From positions 1 through 64,000 of the forward strand of contig VXMD01000067.1 of the NCBI GenBank assembly GCA_009841255.1: 64,000 bases of DNA, read 5' to 3'. Position 1 is the stretch's first letter. Each line of letters begins with the position of its first letter. The translations under genes were made by a program, and so were the position numbers. The stretch is from Candidatus Poribacteria bacterium (GTDB lineage: Bacteria; Poribacteria; WGA-4E; WGA-3G). Shown piece after piece: positions 24,106-32,371 of this stretch. A model generated the notes under the pieces. It saw only the letters and a list, made by a program, of their open reading frames with translations. It did no database searches and had not been told where the DNA came from.

Positions 24106-25287
24106 GTGTATGACGAATTAATAGTGCCACCGCGCGTGCTACTCGGTCCCGGACCGAGTGAAGCCAACGCGCGGGTTCTTAAAGCAATGACGACCCCGAT
24201 GTTGGGGTACTTAGATACTGAATTTGTCCAAGTGATGGACGACACGGTCGGACTGCTCCGCCGGGTCTTTGGAACCGAAAATAGATTGACACTTCCGGTC
24301 TCTGGTACAGGGACCGCAGGAATGGAAGCTGCGCTTGCCAACGTTATTGAACCCGGTGATGGCGTCGTCATAGGTGTCAAAGGGTATTTCGGTGAGCGGA
24401 TCGCCGATATCGCTACCCGGTGCGGTGGCGTTGTAACAAAAGTAGAAGCGGAATGGGGCACACACATCTCTGCGGAGAAAATCGCTGAAGCTGTCGCGAA
24501 AGTGTCTACCCCAAAACTGGTTGCCTTGGTACACGGGGAAACCTCTACAGGGGTTCTGCAACCGCTGAAAGATGCCGTTGAGATTGCCCATCAAAAGGGG
24601 GCTCTCTTTTTGGCAGACTGTGTGACCACCCTTGGAGGCCAACCTGTAGATATGGATGCCCTCGGCATTGACATTGCCTATAGTTGTACCCAAAAATGTC
24701 TCGCCGGTCCACCCGGCCTCTCACCTATCAGCTTCAGTGACCGTGCGGTTGGGGTGATCCGACACCGAAAAATGCCTATTCAGAGTTTCTATCTTGATAT
24801 GACGCTCCTGGAAAACTATTGGCACGGTGAGAAGGAAAAGCGGCGTTATCATCACACTGTTTCAATATCCCTTATCTATGCATTGCGGGAAGCATTGCGC
24901 GTTGTTTTGGAAGAGGGGTTGGAGGTCCGTTATAAACGGCATGCGCACAATGCCCATGCTCTCTTGGCGGGAGCAAAAGCGATCGGTCTGCAACCCGCAG
25001 CCGAAGAGGGTTACCGTGCCCCGATGCTGACTACACTACGTATCCCTGAAGGCATTGACGATGCGACGATTCGGAAACGTCTCATTACGGATTACGGTAT
25101 AGAAATCGGTGCGGGTTTGGGTATTTTTGCGGAAAAGGCGTGGCGCATTGGACTGATGGGTGAATCCTCAAACGAACGGAATGTTATGCTCGTCCTGAGT
25201 GCTTTAGAGAAACTTCTCATTGAGTCGGGACATAGCGTGGCGCGTGGTGCGGCTGTTCACGCTGCATCGCAGGTTTACTCAGCGTAG
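24106..25287 (+). CDS. Class V aminotransferase (serine/alanine-glyoxylate type)
   Basis: A 393-residue PLP enzyme with the fold-type I order: LLGPGPSEANARVL at the start, the cofactor loop SGTGTAGMEAALAN, the Asp motif LADCVTTLGG and the PLP Lys in SCTQKCLAGPPGL. This pattern fits alanine-glyoxylate/serine-pyruvate aminotransferases, which handle glyoxylate in photorespiration-like and serine pathways. The frame is closed by a stop at 24079, so the start must be the GTG at 24106 or a rarer codon. The start region consists of the dispersed word CCGCAAGGAAAATTAAAA, which supplies AAGGA as ribosome binding site. Confidence 0.88.
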   Translation: MYDELIVPPRVLLGPGPSEANARVLKAMTTPMLGYLDTEFVQVMDDTVGLLRRVFGTENRLTLPVSGTGTAGMEAALANVIEPGDGVVIGVKGYFGERIADIATRCGGVVTKVEAEWGTHISAEKIAEAVAKVSTPKLVALVHGETSTGVLQPLKDAVEIAHQKGALFLADCVTTLGGQPVDMDALGIDIAYSCTQKCLAGPPGLSPISFSDRAVGVIRHRKMPIQSFYLDMTLLENYWHGEKEKRRYHHTVSISLIYALREALRVVLEEGLEVRYKRHAHNAHALLAGAKAIGLQPAAEEGYRAPMLTTLRIPEGIDDATIRKRLITDYGIEIGAGLGIFAEKAWRIGLMGESSNERNVMLVLSALEKLLIESGHSVARGAAVHAASQVYSA

Positions 25288-25314
25288 TGGCAATTAGCTC
25301 AAGGGTCAAATGAT

Positions 25315-25341
25315 GGGCAATAAATTGCCCTATTACGAACT
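25315..25341. repeat. Palindrome plus TATTACGAA dispersed repeat
   Basis: GGGCAAT-AA-ATTGCCC (25315-25330) is followed by TATTACGAAC. The same design (7-bp arms, 2-base loop, then TACTACGAG) occurs at 1642-1666. Confidence 0.6.
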
Positions 25342-25362
25342 AAATCGCTCATCAGCGGGCAG

Positions 25363-26940
25363 TTATTCCCATTCAATCGTGCTGGGCGGTTTTGAACTAA
25401 TATCGTAGACGACCCGGTTGATGCCCTGTACTTCATTGATGATACGGTTGGAGATTCTGGCGAGGACGTCGGTCGGTATGCGCGCCCAATCCGCTGTCAT
25501 CGCATCACTACTCGTAACAGCGCGGAGCGCGACGGCGTTTTCATACGTTCGCGCGTCACCCATCACGCCAACGCTTTTGATGGGTAGAAGCACAACTAAA
25601 GCCTGCCAAATTTCATCGTATAATCCTGCCGCTTTGATTTCAGAGATAAAGATAGCATCAGCTGAACGGAGTACCTCTAAACGTTCATGTGTAACCTCAC
25701 CCAAAACGCGGACGGCGAGTCCCGGTCCGGGAAATGGGTGTCGCCGAAGGACGTGCACCGGCACTTTCAGTTCTGCACCAACGGCTCGCACCTCGTCCTT
25801 GAAAAGCTCACGAAAGGGTTCGAGCAGTTCAAACGGCATGTCAGGTGGGAGCCCCCCGACATTATGGTGCGTTTTAATCGTAGCCGAGGGTCCTTTCACA
25901 GAGACACTCTCTATAACATCGGGATAGAGAGTGCCTTGCGCGAGGAATCGAAAGTTGTGCCCCATTTCCTTCACCGTTGTCTTGAAGGTTTCGATGAACT
26001 GTGCCCCAATTACCTTTCGTTTCCTTTCTGGATCAGTCACGCCTACTAATGCGTTGAGAAACGGTTCCACTGCGTCAACAGCGACGAGAGAGATCCCGAG
26101 TTGCTCACAAGTCTTGATCACTTCAGGGGTTTCGTTCTTTCGGAGGAGACCGTTGTCAACAAAAACCGGGACAAGTGCATCTCCAATCGCCTGATGTAAG
26201 AGCATTGCCAACACCATCGAATCAATCCCCCCACTTACAGCACAGAGAACGCGTTCGTTTCCGACCTGTTCCTGTATTTGGGCTGTGGAGCGGGCGATAA
26301 AGGCACGCATTGTCCAAGCGTTACGGCATCCACAAATGCTACGGGTGAAGTTCGCCAAAATCCGATCGGCATCCTCGGTATGTTCGACCTCAGGATGGAA
26401 TTGTAACCCGTAAAACGCGCGTGTAGGATCCACCATAGCGGCGATGGGGGCGTTCTGTGTTTGCGCGATCGTTTGGAATCCAACGGGTGGTGTCTCAATA
26501 CGATCCCCGTGGCTCATCCAAGCAGAAAATCGTGAGGAAAGTCCTGCGAAAAGTGGGTCAGCTGTCTCAAGTACTTGGAGGGGGGCGTGCCCATATTCTC
26601 GCTGCGTCGCTGGATGAACCTTTCCACCCGCTAACAGAGCCGCCATGAGTTGCATACCGTAACAAATGCCTAATACCGGTGTCTCCAACTCGAAAAGTTT
26701 CGGATCAATTGTTGGAGCATCAGTTTCGTAGACGCTTGCGGGTCCACCGCTGAGAATAATCCCTTTTGGTGCAATGGCTTTTATCTGCGAAAGGGATAGC
26801 GTGTGGGGATAAATTTCGCAGTAAACATTTTGCTCACGAATGCGTCGAGCAATAAGCTGCGTGTATTGTGAACCGAAATCCAAAATGAGGATAGTCTCTT
26901 GCTGTGCAGATGCTGTGTTTGAGTTGTTGGTGTTCGTCAT
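25363..26940 (-). CDS. guaA: GMP synthase (glutamine-hydrolysing)
   Basis: A 525-residue protein of normal length. The N-terminal class I glutamine amidotransferase has [10 protein letters not shown]-like [10 protein letters not shown], nucleophile Cys in [13 protein letters not shown] and the His/Glu pair in [10 protein letters not shown]. The ATP-pyrophosphatase domain has the P-loop VSGGIDSMV, and the C-terminal GMPS domain ends KPPSTIEWE. It converts XMP to GMP in the cytoplasm. All key residues are seen. It stands alone between a convergent aminotransferase and an unrelated run of minus-strand genes. Confidence 0.96.
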   Translation of the reverse strand: MTNTNNSNTASAQQETILILDFGSQYTQLIARRIREQNVYCEIYPHTLSLSQIKAIAPKGIILSGGPASVYETDAPTIDPKLFELETPVLGICYGMQLMAALLAGGKVHPATQREYGHAPLQVLETADPLFAGLSSRFSAWMSHGDRIETPPVGFQTIAQTQNAPIAAMVDPTRAFYGLQFHPEVEHTEDADRILANFTRSICGCRNAWTMRAFIARSTAQIQEQVGNERVLCAVSGGIDSMVLAMLLHQAIGDALVPVFVDNGLLRKNETPEVIKTCEQLGISLVAVDAVEPFLNALVGVTDPERKRKVIGAQFIETFKTTVKEMGHNFRFLAQGTLYPDVIESVSVKGPSATIKTHHNVGGLPPDMPFELLEPFRELFKDEVRAVGAELKVPVHVLRRHPFPGPGLAVRVLGEVTHERLEVLRSADAIFISEIKAAGLYDEIWQALVVLLPIKSVGVMGDARTYENAVALRAVTSSDAMTADWARIPTDVLARISNRIINEVQGINRVVYDISSKPPSTIEWE

Positions 26941-26979
26941 AGGCTTGCAGTTTTGTGTGTTCGTATGGCTACCATTTTT

Positions 26980-27267
26980 CTAACCGTAAGGTACTGTTTC
27001 GCAATCGATAATGTCACCCGTTAGCGGTTCGAAAATCGCGCCGTACGCGCCAGGAGGTGCAAAATCGACATCGGTTGACATAGCCAAACCGGTGTTCGCG
27101 TCCTCTAAATAGTAGCACCCACGGTGCGGATGCCCCGGCGTATTGATCGACCGCAGATGATAACAGTGGTTATGAAACTGAATCGTATTCCCGTAAATGA
27201 TGATATACCTATCTCCAAATAGGCTCATTGCGATCTGATTGACGAGATACGGGTCTTTGTGTTGCAC
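26980..27267 (-). CDS. Hypothetical 95-residue protein
   Basis: A GTG at 27267 lies seven bases after the stop of the OmpA-family gene, suggesting cotranscription. The product (MQHKDPYLVNQIAMSLFGD) is rich in Tyr, His and Gly, with IIIYGNTIQFHNHCYHLRSI and a repeated acidic Gly-Pro-rich second half. It has no signal peptide or membrane segment. I recognise no family. Its length and codon pattern look like a real gene, but the start is uncertain (an internal ATG at MSLFGD is possible). Confidence 0.55.
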   Translation of the reverse strand: MQHKDPYLVNQIAMSLFGDRYIIIYGNTIQFHNHCYHLRSINTPGHPHRGCYYLEDANTGLAMSTDVDFAPPGAYGAIFEPLTGDIIDCETVPYG

Positions 27268-27273
27268 GCGTTT

Positions 27274-28917
27274 TCAGTTAGTCTTGATAATTATATCAAT
27301 CCTGCGGTTCTGTACCTCTTTATTGGGGCCATCTTCGACGATAGGCTGGGTCTCTCCCAAACCTACCGCAGTGAGGCGTTCCGGATTGACACGTTCCTCA
27401 ACGAGGAACCTCTTGATTGTGTCGGCGCGTCCGATACTTACATTTCGATTGACGTTTGCATTTCCCAAGGCACTTGTGTGTACCTCAATTCGGACGGCGT
27501 AACTACTGAAATTATCCCTACGTAAGACTCTTGCGAGCTGCTCAAAGGTCGCGAAAAATTCCTTTTGAAGTTGTGTACTGCCGTGGGCAAACGCGTTACC
27601 CCTGATACGGATGAGGACGCTATCCGTCTGCTCTATAACAATAGCTTTAGGGATTTGCCTTGCTGCCTTCAGTAAATCTGACTTCGCCGACGTTATCCGT
27701 TGCGTGTTTGCAATGGCGCGTTCGAGATAATCGTCGCCCTCCGCGGCAGTCTTGACAGCCCCCTCATATTCCTTGTTGGCTAATGCGGTTTTTGCCTTTA
27801 TGTGCGCCGTATTGGCGAGTTCATAGAGTCGCGCCTCGAACTGCGGGACCTGCGTCGTTGCTTGCGCTGTGAGTTTTCTTTTTAGCGCATCAACGGCTTG
27901 CTGTGCTTCTGCTGCACGTCGGTCTAACTCCCTCTGCGCGCGTTGTCTAAATTCCGCCGCCTCTGCGATTATGATTGTCTCGTCGGCGGTTTGTTGCGCC
28001 TGTTGTGCAAATTGTTGCGCTTGCTGGTAGCTATTGGTGGCCAATTCCTGTTTTGCGCGTTTCAATTGCTCAGTCGCCTCTTGGAACTGCTGAGGTGCGT
28101 GTTGGTTGGCATTGAGGTATTGTGCACGCTGGATGATGACTTCTGCCTTCGCTATCGCGACCTGCGCGCTCGTCTGTGCCGCTGCCTCTACCTTCTGGTT
28201 TCCCTGTGCCGATTGGTAAAGACTTTCGACGAGTATCTGTGCATCCGAGATAGCATTCTCTGCTTCGGCGAACGCTTCTTGCTCAATGAGATTGGCTATT
28301 GAAGTGATTGACGCTTGGGCGCGCTCGTAGTTAGCAGTTGTTTCGATGGCTGGATAGGTATATTTTGAAATATTAACGAGGGATTCTATGGCTGTAAGGG
28401 ACAGATGGAGTTCCGTTTGACGCAGCGATGTTTTTAACTGCGCGATTTCCGTTGAAAGTTGTTCTGCTTGCTGTTGTTCTTTGTCGCGAGAACTCAGCGT
28501 ACGGGCGAGTCGCTCCTCAAGGATCGCCTCACGGATGCGCGCGATTTCCAGTTCGTGCTCGTGTGCTTTTATAATTTGCTGATATATCTGTTCTCGGAGG
28601 GTCACAACACTTTGCCGAGCATGGTGCTGCCGAGCTTTTGCACCGGCGATCTGTGCGACTAATTCTGCCTGATACGCAAATTCAGCACTTTGGGGGATGT
28701 CCCCCTTTTCTTGTGAATTCCGAGCGAAACTTAGAAGTTTCACTGCACGCCCGTATTCCTCGGGTACCAAAGGTTCGGCATCCAATGCAGCCGCATCATT
28801 GATCGCCTGCTGCGCGTCTTGGAGTTGTGTCGCGAGCATGACTTCATCGATCTCTGGCGCAGGGCACCCGGATGCGATAAGGCATGTAACTAAAAGTAGC
28901 AGTCCGTAATATTTCAT
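27274..28917 (-). CDS. OmpA-family lipoprotein with DUF4398-like and coiled-coil parts
   Basis: A 547-residue lipoprotein: signal peptide MKYYGLLLLVTCLIASGC with lipobox ASGC, a DUF4398-like helical part (about 25-100), a long Ala/Gln-rich coiled coil (about 100-420) and a C-terminal OmpA/MotB peptidoglycan-binding domain (about 430-547; YAVRIEVHTSALGNANVN, SIGRADTIKRFLVE, GLGETQPIVEDG, NRRIDIII). It should link the outer membrane to peptidoglycan. In the standard OmpA motif the last segment reads NRRIDI, as expected for binding diaminopimelate. It is downstream of a second DUF4398 lipoprotein (15-base gap), so the two probably form an operon and a complex. Confidence 0.88.
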   Translation of the reverse strand: MKYYGLLLLVTCLIASGCPAPEIDEVMLATQLQDAQQAINDAAALDAEPLVPEEYGRAVKLLSFARNSQEKGDIPQSAEFAYQAELVAQIAGAKARQHHARQSVVTLREQIYQQIIKAHEHELEIARIREAILEERLARTLSSRDKEQQQAEQLSTEIAQLKTSLRQTELHLSLTAIESLVNISKYTYPAIETTANYERAQASITSIANLIEQEAFAEAENAISDAQILVESLYQSAQGNQKVEAAAQTSAQVAIAKAEVIIQRAQYLNANQHAPQQFQEATEQLKRAKQELATNSYQQAQQFAQQAQQTADETIIIAEAAEFRQRAQRELDRRAAEAQQAVDALKRKLTAQATTQVPQFEARLYELANTAHIKAKTALANKEYEGAVKTAAEGDDYLERAIANTQRITSAKSDLLKAARQIPKAIVIEQTDSVLIRIRGNAFAHGSTQLQKEFFATFEQLARVLRRDNFSSYAVRIEVHTSALGNANVNRNVSIGRADTIKRFLVEERVNPERLTAVGLGETQPIVEDGPNKEVQNRRIDIIIKTN

Positions 28918-28932
28918 GTTTATAGTGGTCAG

Positions 28933-29382
28933 TTATCGGTTCTGTAACGCCTGAAGTTCAACTTTCATAGCCTCAAGCCTCTGGAGCACTTCGTCAACAT
29001 TTTGCTCAGCGAGCGTAAGTTGTGCTTGGACCTCTTGCGCATTTGCTTCCTCGCGAATCGCGATAGCGATCTCGGTTGCGATTCGCGCGTGAAGATATGC
29101 GCGGAGTGCGAGTCGATACGCCTGCTCCACATCTCCTGCATTCATTGCATTTTCAGCCGTGACAAGCATTTCTTGAGCGGTGCGTAATGGGGTGTCGGCA
29201 GTCTCCTGCGCCCCCATCGCGTTGGCGGAGGAGAGTGCTACCTGGGCGTTCTCCATCGTTTCCACAGCGAGTTGCTGTAACTGTCCGCCACACCCGAGTA
29301 CAACTGTTAGTACTATGAACCAAATCGTTTTTTTAATTTTACCTTGCGGAGAAAGGGCGTGGACTAGAACCATCGGATGCAT
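28933..29382 (-). CDS. Small DUF4398-like lipoprotein
   Basis: About 146-149 residues. A short hydrophobic leader ends in lipobox VVLGC, then a helical domain (about 45-149) rich in Ala, Glu and Gln with phrases such as TAQEMLVTAENAMNAGDVEQ that resemble the N-terminal half of the next gene. Start choice is hard: ATGs at 29382 and 29373 give an odd N terminus (HALSPQGKIKKT) made by the dispersed repeat CCGCAAGGTAAAATTAAAA. An ATT after that AAGG would give a normal signal peptide. Likely an outer membrane partner of the OmpA-family protein. Confidence 0.75.
   Translation of the reverse strand: MHPMVLVHALSPQGKIKKTIWFIVLTVVLGCGGQLQQLAVETMENAQVALSSANAMGAQETADTPLRTAQEMLVTAENAMNAGDVEQAYRLALRAYLHARIATEIAIAIREEANAQEVQAQLTLAEQNVDEVLQRLEAMKVELQALQNR
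29330..29349 (-). repeat. CCGCAAGGTAAAATTAAA dispersed repeat inside the lipoprotein start
   Basis: Read on the minus strand the word CCGCAAGGTAAAATTAAAA lies at the beginning of the DUF4398 lipoprotein gene. Copies are at 24087-24104 (start of the aminotransferase), 47447-47464 and 50519-50536 (both at stop codons). Confidence 0.6.
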
Positions 29383-29454
29383 CCCTTAAATCCGCCCTCC
29401 ACTACGTTACGGGCTATGGGTTTTGTTTTATAGTAGATCAGGAAAGTTTTGGAG

Positions 29455-29506
29455 TAAAAAAGCCTCGCTTGGGGTGGTGCGCGCTGCAACACCCTAAGGC
29501 GAGGCT
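29455..29506 (-). terminator. Terminator of rplU-rpmA
   Basis: AGCCTCGC (29461-29468) pairs with GCGAGGCT (29499-29506), with an inner GGGTG/CACCC pair. On the minus strand the stem is followed by six Ts. Confidence 0.8.
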
Positions 29507-29539
29507 TCTGGTCGTTGATTCCTGAGGCGGGTAACTCCG

Positions 29540-29806
29540 CTAAAACTCAGGACGCTCTGTATAGACACTCACCTTCCGGCGATATTTGTCTTTTCGCTCA
29601 AACCACACATATCCATCAATTTTCGAGAAGAGCGTATAGTCCTTTCCGACCCCAACGTTGTTCCCGGGGTGGATGTGTGTTCCACGCTGTCGGGTGAGAA
29701 TACTCCCTGCGGTGACATAATTTCCGGAAAATCTTTTGACGCCGAGTCGTTTTCCGATACTGTCGCGTCCGTTCCGGGTGCTTCCGCCGCCTTTCTTATG
29801 AGCCAT
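29540..29806 (-). CDS. rpmA: 50S ribosomal protein L27
   Basis: Starts [20 protein letters not shown], the L27 signature, and has 88 residues. I place the start at ATG 29806, with GGAGG about nine bases before it, rather than at an upstream in-frame site at 29830. L27 reaches the peptidyl transferase centre of the large subunit. The start overlaps the end of rplU by 11 bases, indicating translational coupling in the usual L21-L27 operon. There is no N-terminal extension of the Firmicutes type that requires cleavage. Confidence 0.96.
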   Translation of the reverse strand: MAHKKGGGSTRNGRDSIGKRLGVKRFSGNYVTAGSILTRQRGTHIHPGNNVGVGKDYTLFSKIDGYVWFERKDKYRRKVSVYTERPEF

Positions 29807-30134
29807 CAGATTGTTCCTCCACTGCGCCAATTGCGGTAATTTTCACGCGTGTAAATGATTGACGGTGCCCTAACTTGCGTTTGTAACCTTTACGGCGTTT
29901 CGATTTGAACACAACCATCTTTTTTCCGCGTGCCTGTTGAACCACTTCGGCTGTAACTGAAGTATTTTCAAGATAGGGCGAGCCGGCTTGTAACTGACCA
30001 TCATCATCAGCGACAGCCAGAACGGATGAGAATGTGACGCTGTCACCGACCTCTGCATCAAGTTTTTCAAGATCAATCAGGGTTCCGACTTCCACCCGAT
30101 GCTGTTTCCCTCCGCTCGCAAAGACTGCATACAT
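29796..30134 (-). CDS. rplU: 50S ribosomal protein L21
   Basis: A 112-residue protein beginning [17 protein letters not shown] with the L21 motifs [18 protein letters not shown] and FTRVKITAI. It binds 23S rRNA in the large subunit. It is the first gene of the rplU-rpmA operon, with a perfect consensus promoter (30162-30190), an AAGGAG-like site 12 bases before the ATG and a terminator after rpmA. Confidence 0.96.
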   Translation of the reverse strand: MYAVFASGGKQHRVEVGTLIDLEKLDAEVGDSVTFSSVLAVADDDGQLQAGSPYLENTSVTAEVVQQARGKKMVVFKSKRRKGYKRKLGHRQSFTRVKITAIGAVEEQSDGS

Positions 30135-30161
30135 TTTTATATATCACTCCTTTCTAATTAA

Positions 30162-30190
30162 ATTATACCCTAAAAACGCGTCTATGTCAA
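30162..30190 (-). promoter_or_regulatory. Promoter of rplU-rpmA
   Basis: On the minus strand TTGACA (30185-30190) and TATAAT (30162-30167) are 17 bases apart, a perfect consensus. Confidence 0.85.
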
Positions 30191-30199
30191 TTAATCAAT

Positions 30200-30329
30200 A
30201 GAATTTACGCAAAATCCCTTCCTATCCTATCAGAATCGGCAGATCGGAAGACCTCTATCCTTCCTCTTCCTTCCCACCTCCCGTGCCTTTCAACCTTTCC
30301 TCCGAAGATTCGCTTTCTGCGTAAGTTCT
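30200..30329. mobile_element. Short MITE-like element, relative of 1629-1942
   Basis: AGAATTTACGCA (30200-30211) and TGCGTAAGTTCT (30318-30329) are inverted with one mismatch. The inside is pyrimidine-rich (CCTTCCT, CCTTCCC units), like the larger element. It fills the space between rplU and the end of the RNase G gene. Confidence 0.5.
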
Positions 30330-30330
30330 G

Positions 30331-31914
30331 TTAATCGAGAAACAATTCTTCGCCTTTTCCGACAAAGATTCGGTAATCTTCAAGGTGCAAGTCAGCATCA
30401 GGTTCGAGAATGAGATCCAATTTTAATGACTTTTTGAGTTCCCGCAATTTATTCGACATCTGTGACTTTATATGCGAAACAACATAGTCATTAGCAATAA
30501 CACGTAATTGGGATTGACGCGTTTGTTTATGCGCCATCTTTATTGCCCGTAGTAGCTGAATAACGACGGTTTCGACGGATAGAACCGTGCCATGTCCGCC
30601 GCAGTAGGGACACTCCTCCATCAGCAGGGTAGAGAGGCTGGGTCGGGTGCGTTGCCGTGTCATCTCAACGAGCCCTAAATCTGAAAAATGCAGGATATTT
30701 GTGCGGGCCCGGTCCTTCCGGAGCGCTTCCTGTAGCATTTTAAAGACCCGTTTCCGGTGTGCGGCCTCTTCCATATCAATAAAATCAACGACGATAATCC
30801 CTCCCAAATCTCGCAATTGAATTTGGCGGACGACCTCCTCAACAGCCTCCAGGTTAGCACTGAGAATCGTGTTATCAGGGTCAGATTTTCCAACGAATCG
30901 ACCGGTGTTGACATCAATGGAGACCATGGCTTCAGTTTGTTGGATAATAATATGTCCTCCACATTTGAGCCAAATTTTCTCACTAAGCGCCTCCTTGAGT
31001 GCGCGTTCCACACCGTAAGCGTCAAAGAGCGTTGGATCTTCCCGATACAGCGAAACCCGGGCTTTCAGATCGGGCATGACGGAGGAAACGTATTCCATTG
31101 TTTCCTTGTATCCGGTATCTGAATCGATAAGCAGGTGCTTTACCTCCTTAGTAAGCATATCCCGGACGATCCTGTTGGTAAAACTAAGATCTTTACTGAC
31201 GAGATTGGGTGCGGATTTTCTGTCTGCGCGCGCGCAGATCTGTTTCCATTGATCGATAAGGTATCGGATTTCGGCTGCGAACTCGGTTTCGTTTAATCCT
31301 TCAGCGGCAGTGCGGATGATAAATCCGCCTTCAACATCGGCTTTCACTGCCTTTGCCATATTTCGGAGTCTGTCCCTTTCAGTAGCAGACTCAATGCGTC
31401 GCGATACACCGATATTCGAAGAATTAGGCATGTAGACGACGTAACGTCCGGGGAGTGTGATGTTGCTGGTAACCCGCGCCCCCTTTGTTCCAATAGGTTC
31501 CTTGCCGACTTGAACGAGGAGTTCCTGTTTCTTTGAAATGAGATCACTTATGAGAAATGGGAACCCGCGTCCACCGCGTGTTTGCTTGGATTGCTTTCCC
31601 TTCAGATCCAATACTGCGGTGTTTCTGTTGGATTTTCGGTCTCCATTTTGCTTCTCATTTTCGTTCTCATCTTCGTCAACATGCTCATATTTGAGATCGG
31701 AAATATGTAGGAAGGCGTGCCGTTCCAATCCGATGTCAACGAATGCTACCTGCATTCCGGGTAGTACATTCTCAACGCGTCCTTTGTAGAGATTCCCCAA
31801 TGTCTGCGTTGCTGCTTTCCGTTCAATGTAAATTTCATTTAGCACCCCCTCCTCAAGTACCGCACAGCGTGTTTCATACTCATCATCAGAAATAAGTATC
31901 TCCTTTTCCATCAT
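30331..31914 (-). CDS. rng: Ribonuclease E/G family endoribonuclease
   Basis: A 527-residue RNase G-type enzyme: N-terminal S1 domain (about 38-130, NLYKGRVENVLPGMQVAFVD and FLHISDL) with a polar insert (ENENEKQNGDRKSN) inside it, then the RNase H-like catalytic part with SIDVNTGRFVGKSD and GGIIVVDFIDM (metal-binding Asp residues), and the zinc link CPYCGGHG. It cuts single-stranded A/U-rich RNA in rRNA maturation and mRNA decay. It lacks the long C-terminal degradosome scaffold of RNase E. It lies near rplU-rpmA, a pairing seen in other bacteria. Confidence 0.93.
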   Translation of the reverse strand: MMEKEILISDDEYETRCAVLEEGVLNEIYIERKAATQTLGNLYKGRVENVLPGMQVAFVDIGLERHAFLHISDLKYEHVDEDENENEKQNGDRKSNRNTAVLDLKGKQSKQTRGGRGFPFLISDLISKKQELLVQVGKEPIGTKGARVTSNITLPGRYVVYMPNSSNIGVSRRIESATERDRLRNMAKAVKADVEGGFIIRTAAEGLNETEFAAEIRYLIDQWKQICARADRKSAPNLVSKDLSFTNRIVRDMLTKEVKHLLIDSDTGYKETMEYVSSVMPDLKARVSLYREDPTLFDAYGVERALKEALSEKIWLKCGGHIIIQQTEAMVSIDVNTGRFVGKSDPDNTILSANLEAVEEVVRQIQLRDLGGIIVVDFIDMEEAAHRKRVFKMLQEALRKDRARTNILHFSDLGLVEMTRQRTRPSLSTLLMEECPYCGGHGTVLSVETVVIQLLRAIKMAHKQTRQSQLRVIANDYVVSHIKSQMSNKLRELKKSLKLDLILEPDADLHLEDYRIFVGKGEELFLD

Positions 31915-32371
31915 TACCTCCTATCGTACCTTTTTTTAAAAGGCACCTCGGTTAATCGTCGTGTCAAAAATCGGCAGCATTGCAAAAAGCAGTGAGGGCT
32001 TTATAGAAGTGTGTCCTACGTTTCGTTGACGCGATGCCAAGCGGATATATTTCCGAGTAGGACGCTTCAGCCAAATCAGTGAGTGTGCGGTTACCCTCAG
32101 TGGGAGTGGTACCAAGTCACAGTAAGCCTGCTTCGCAGTGAGAACAATCAGTCGTTGTTAAGAATCGCGAGTATGGGGAAATCCAGAGAAATATCGGATT
32201 TCGTCCGGGAATAGACTCAATCCATTCCTTGTAGGACATCGCCAAAACCCCACGCAAAAACACTCGCTCCTACAGAAGAACCGAATGGTTCTGGAAACTG
32301 ATGCAGTCAACTTGATATAAATCACAATGTGTGGTGTACTATCTATTTCATCTGGGCTTGCAAGCTGCGTC
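31915..32371. other. Intergenic stretch with dispersed repeats upstream of RNase G
   Basis: No gene is seen. It contains GTCCTACG...CGAGTAGGAC as a long-range pair, the word TGCTTCGCAGTGAGA (32129-32143) and a long-form GCGAG...CTCGCTCCTAC repeat (32160-32276) with the inner CCACGCAAAAACAC word. Part may be the RNase G leader. Confidence 0.5.
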
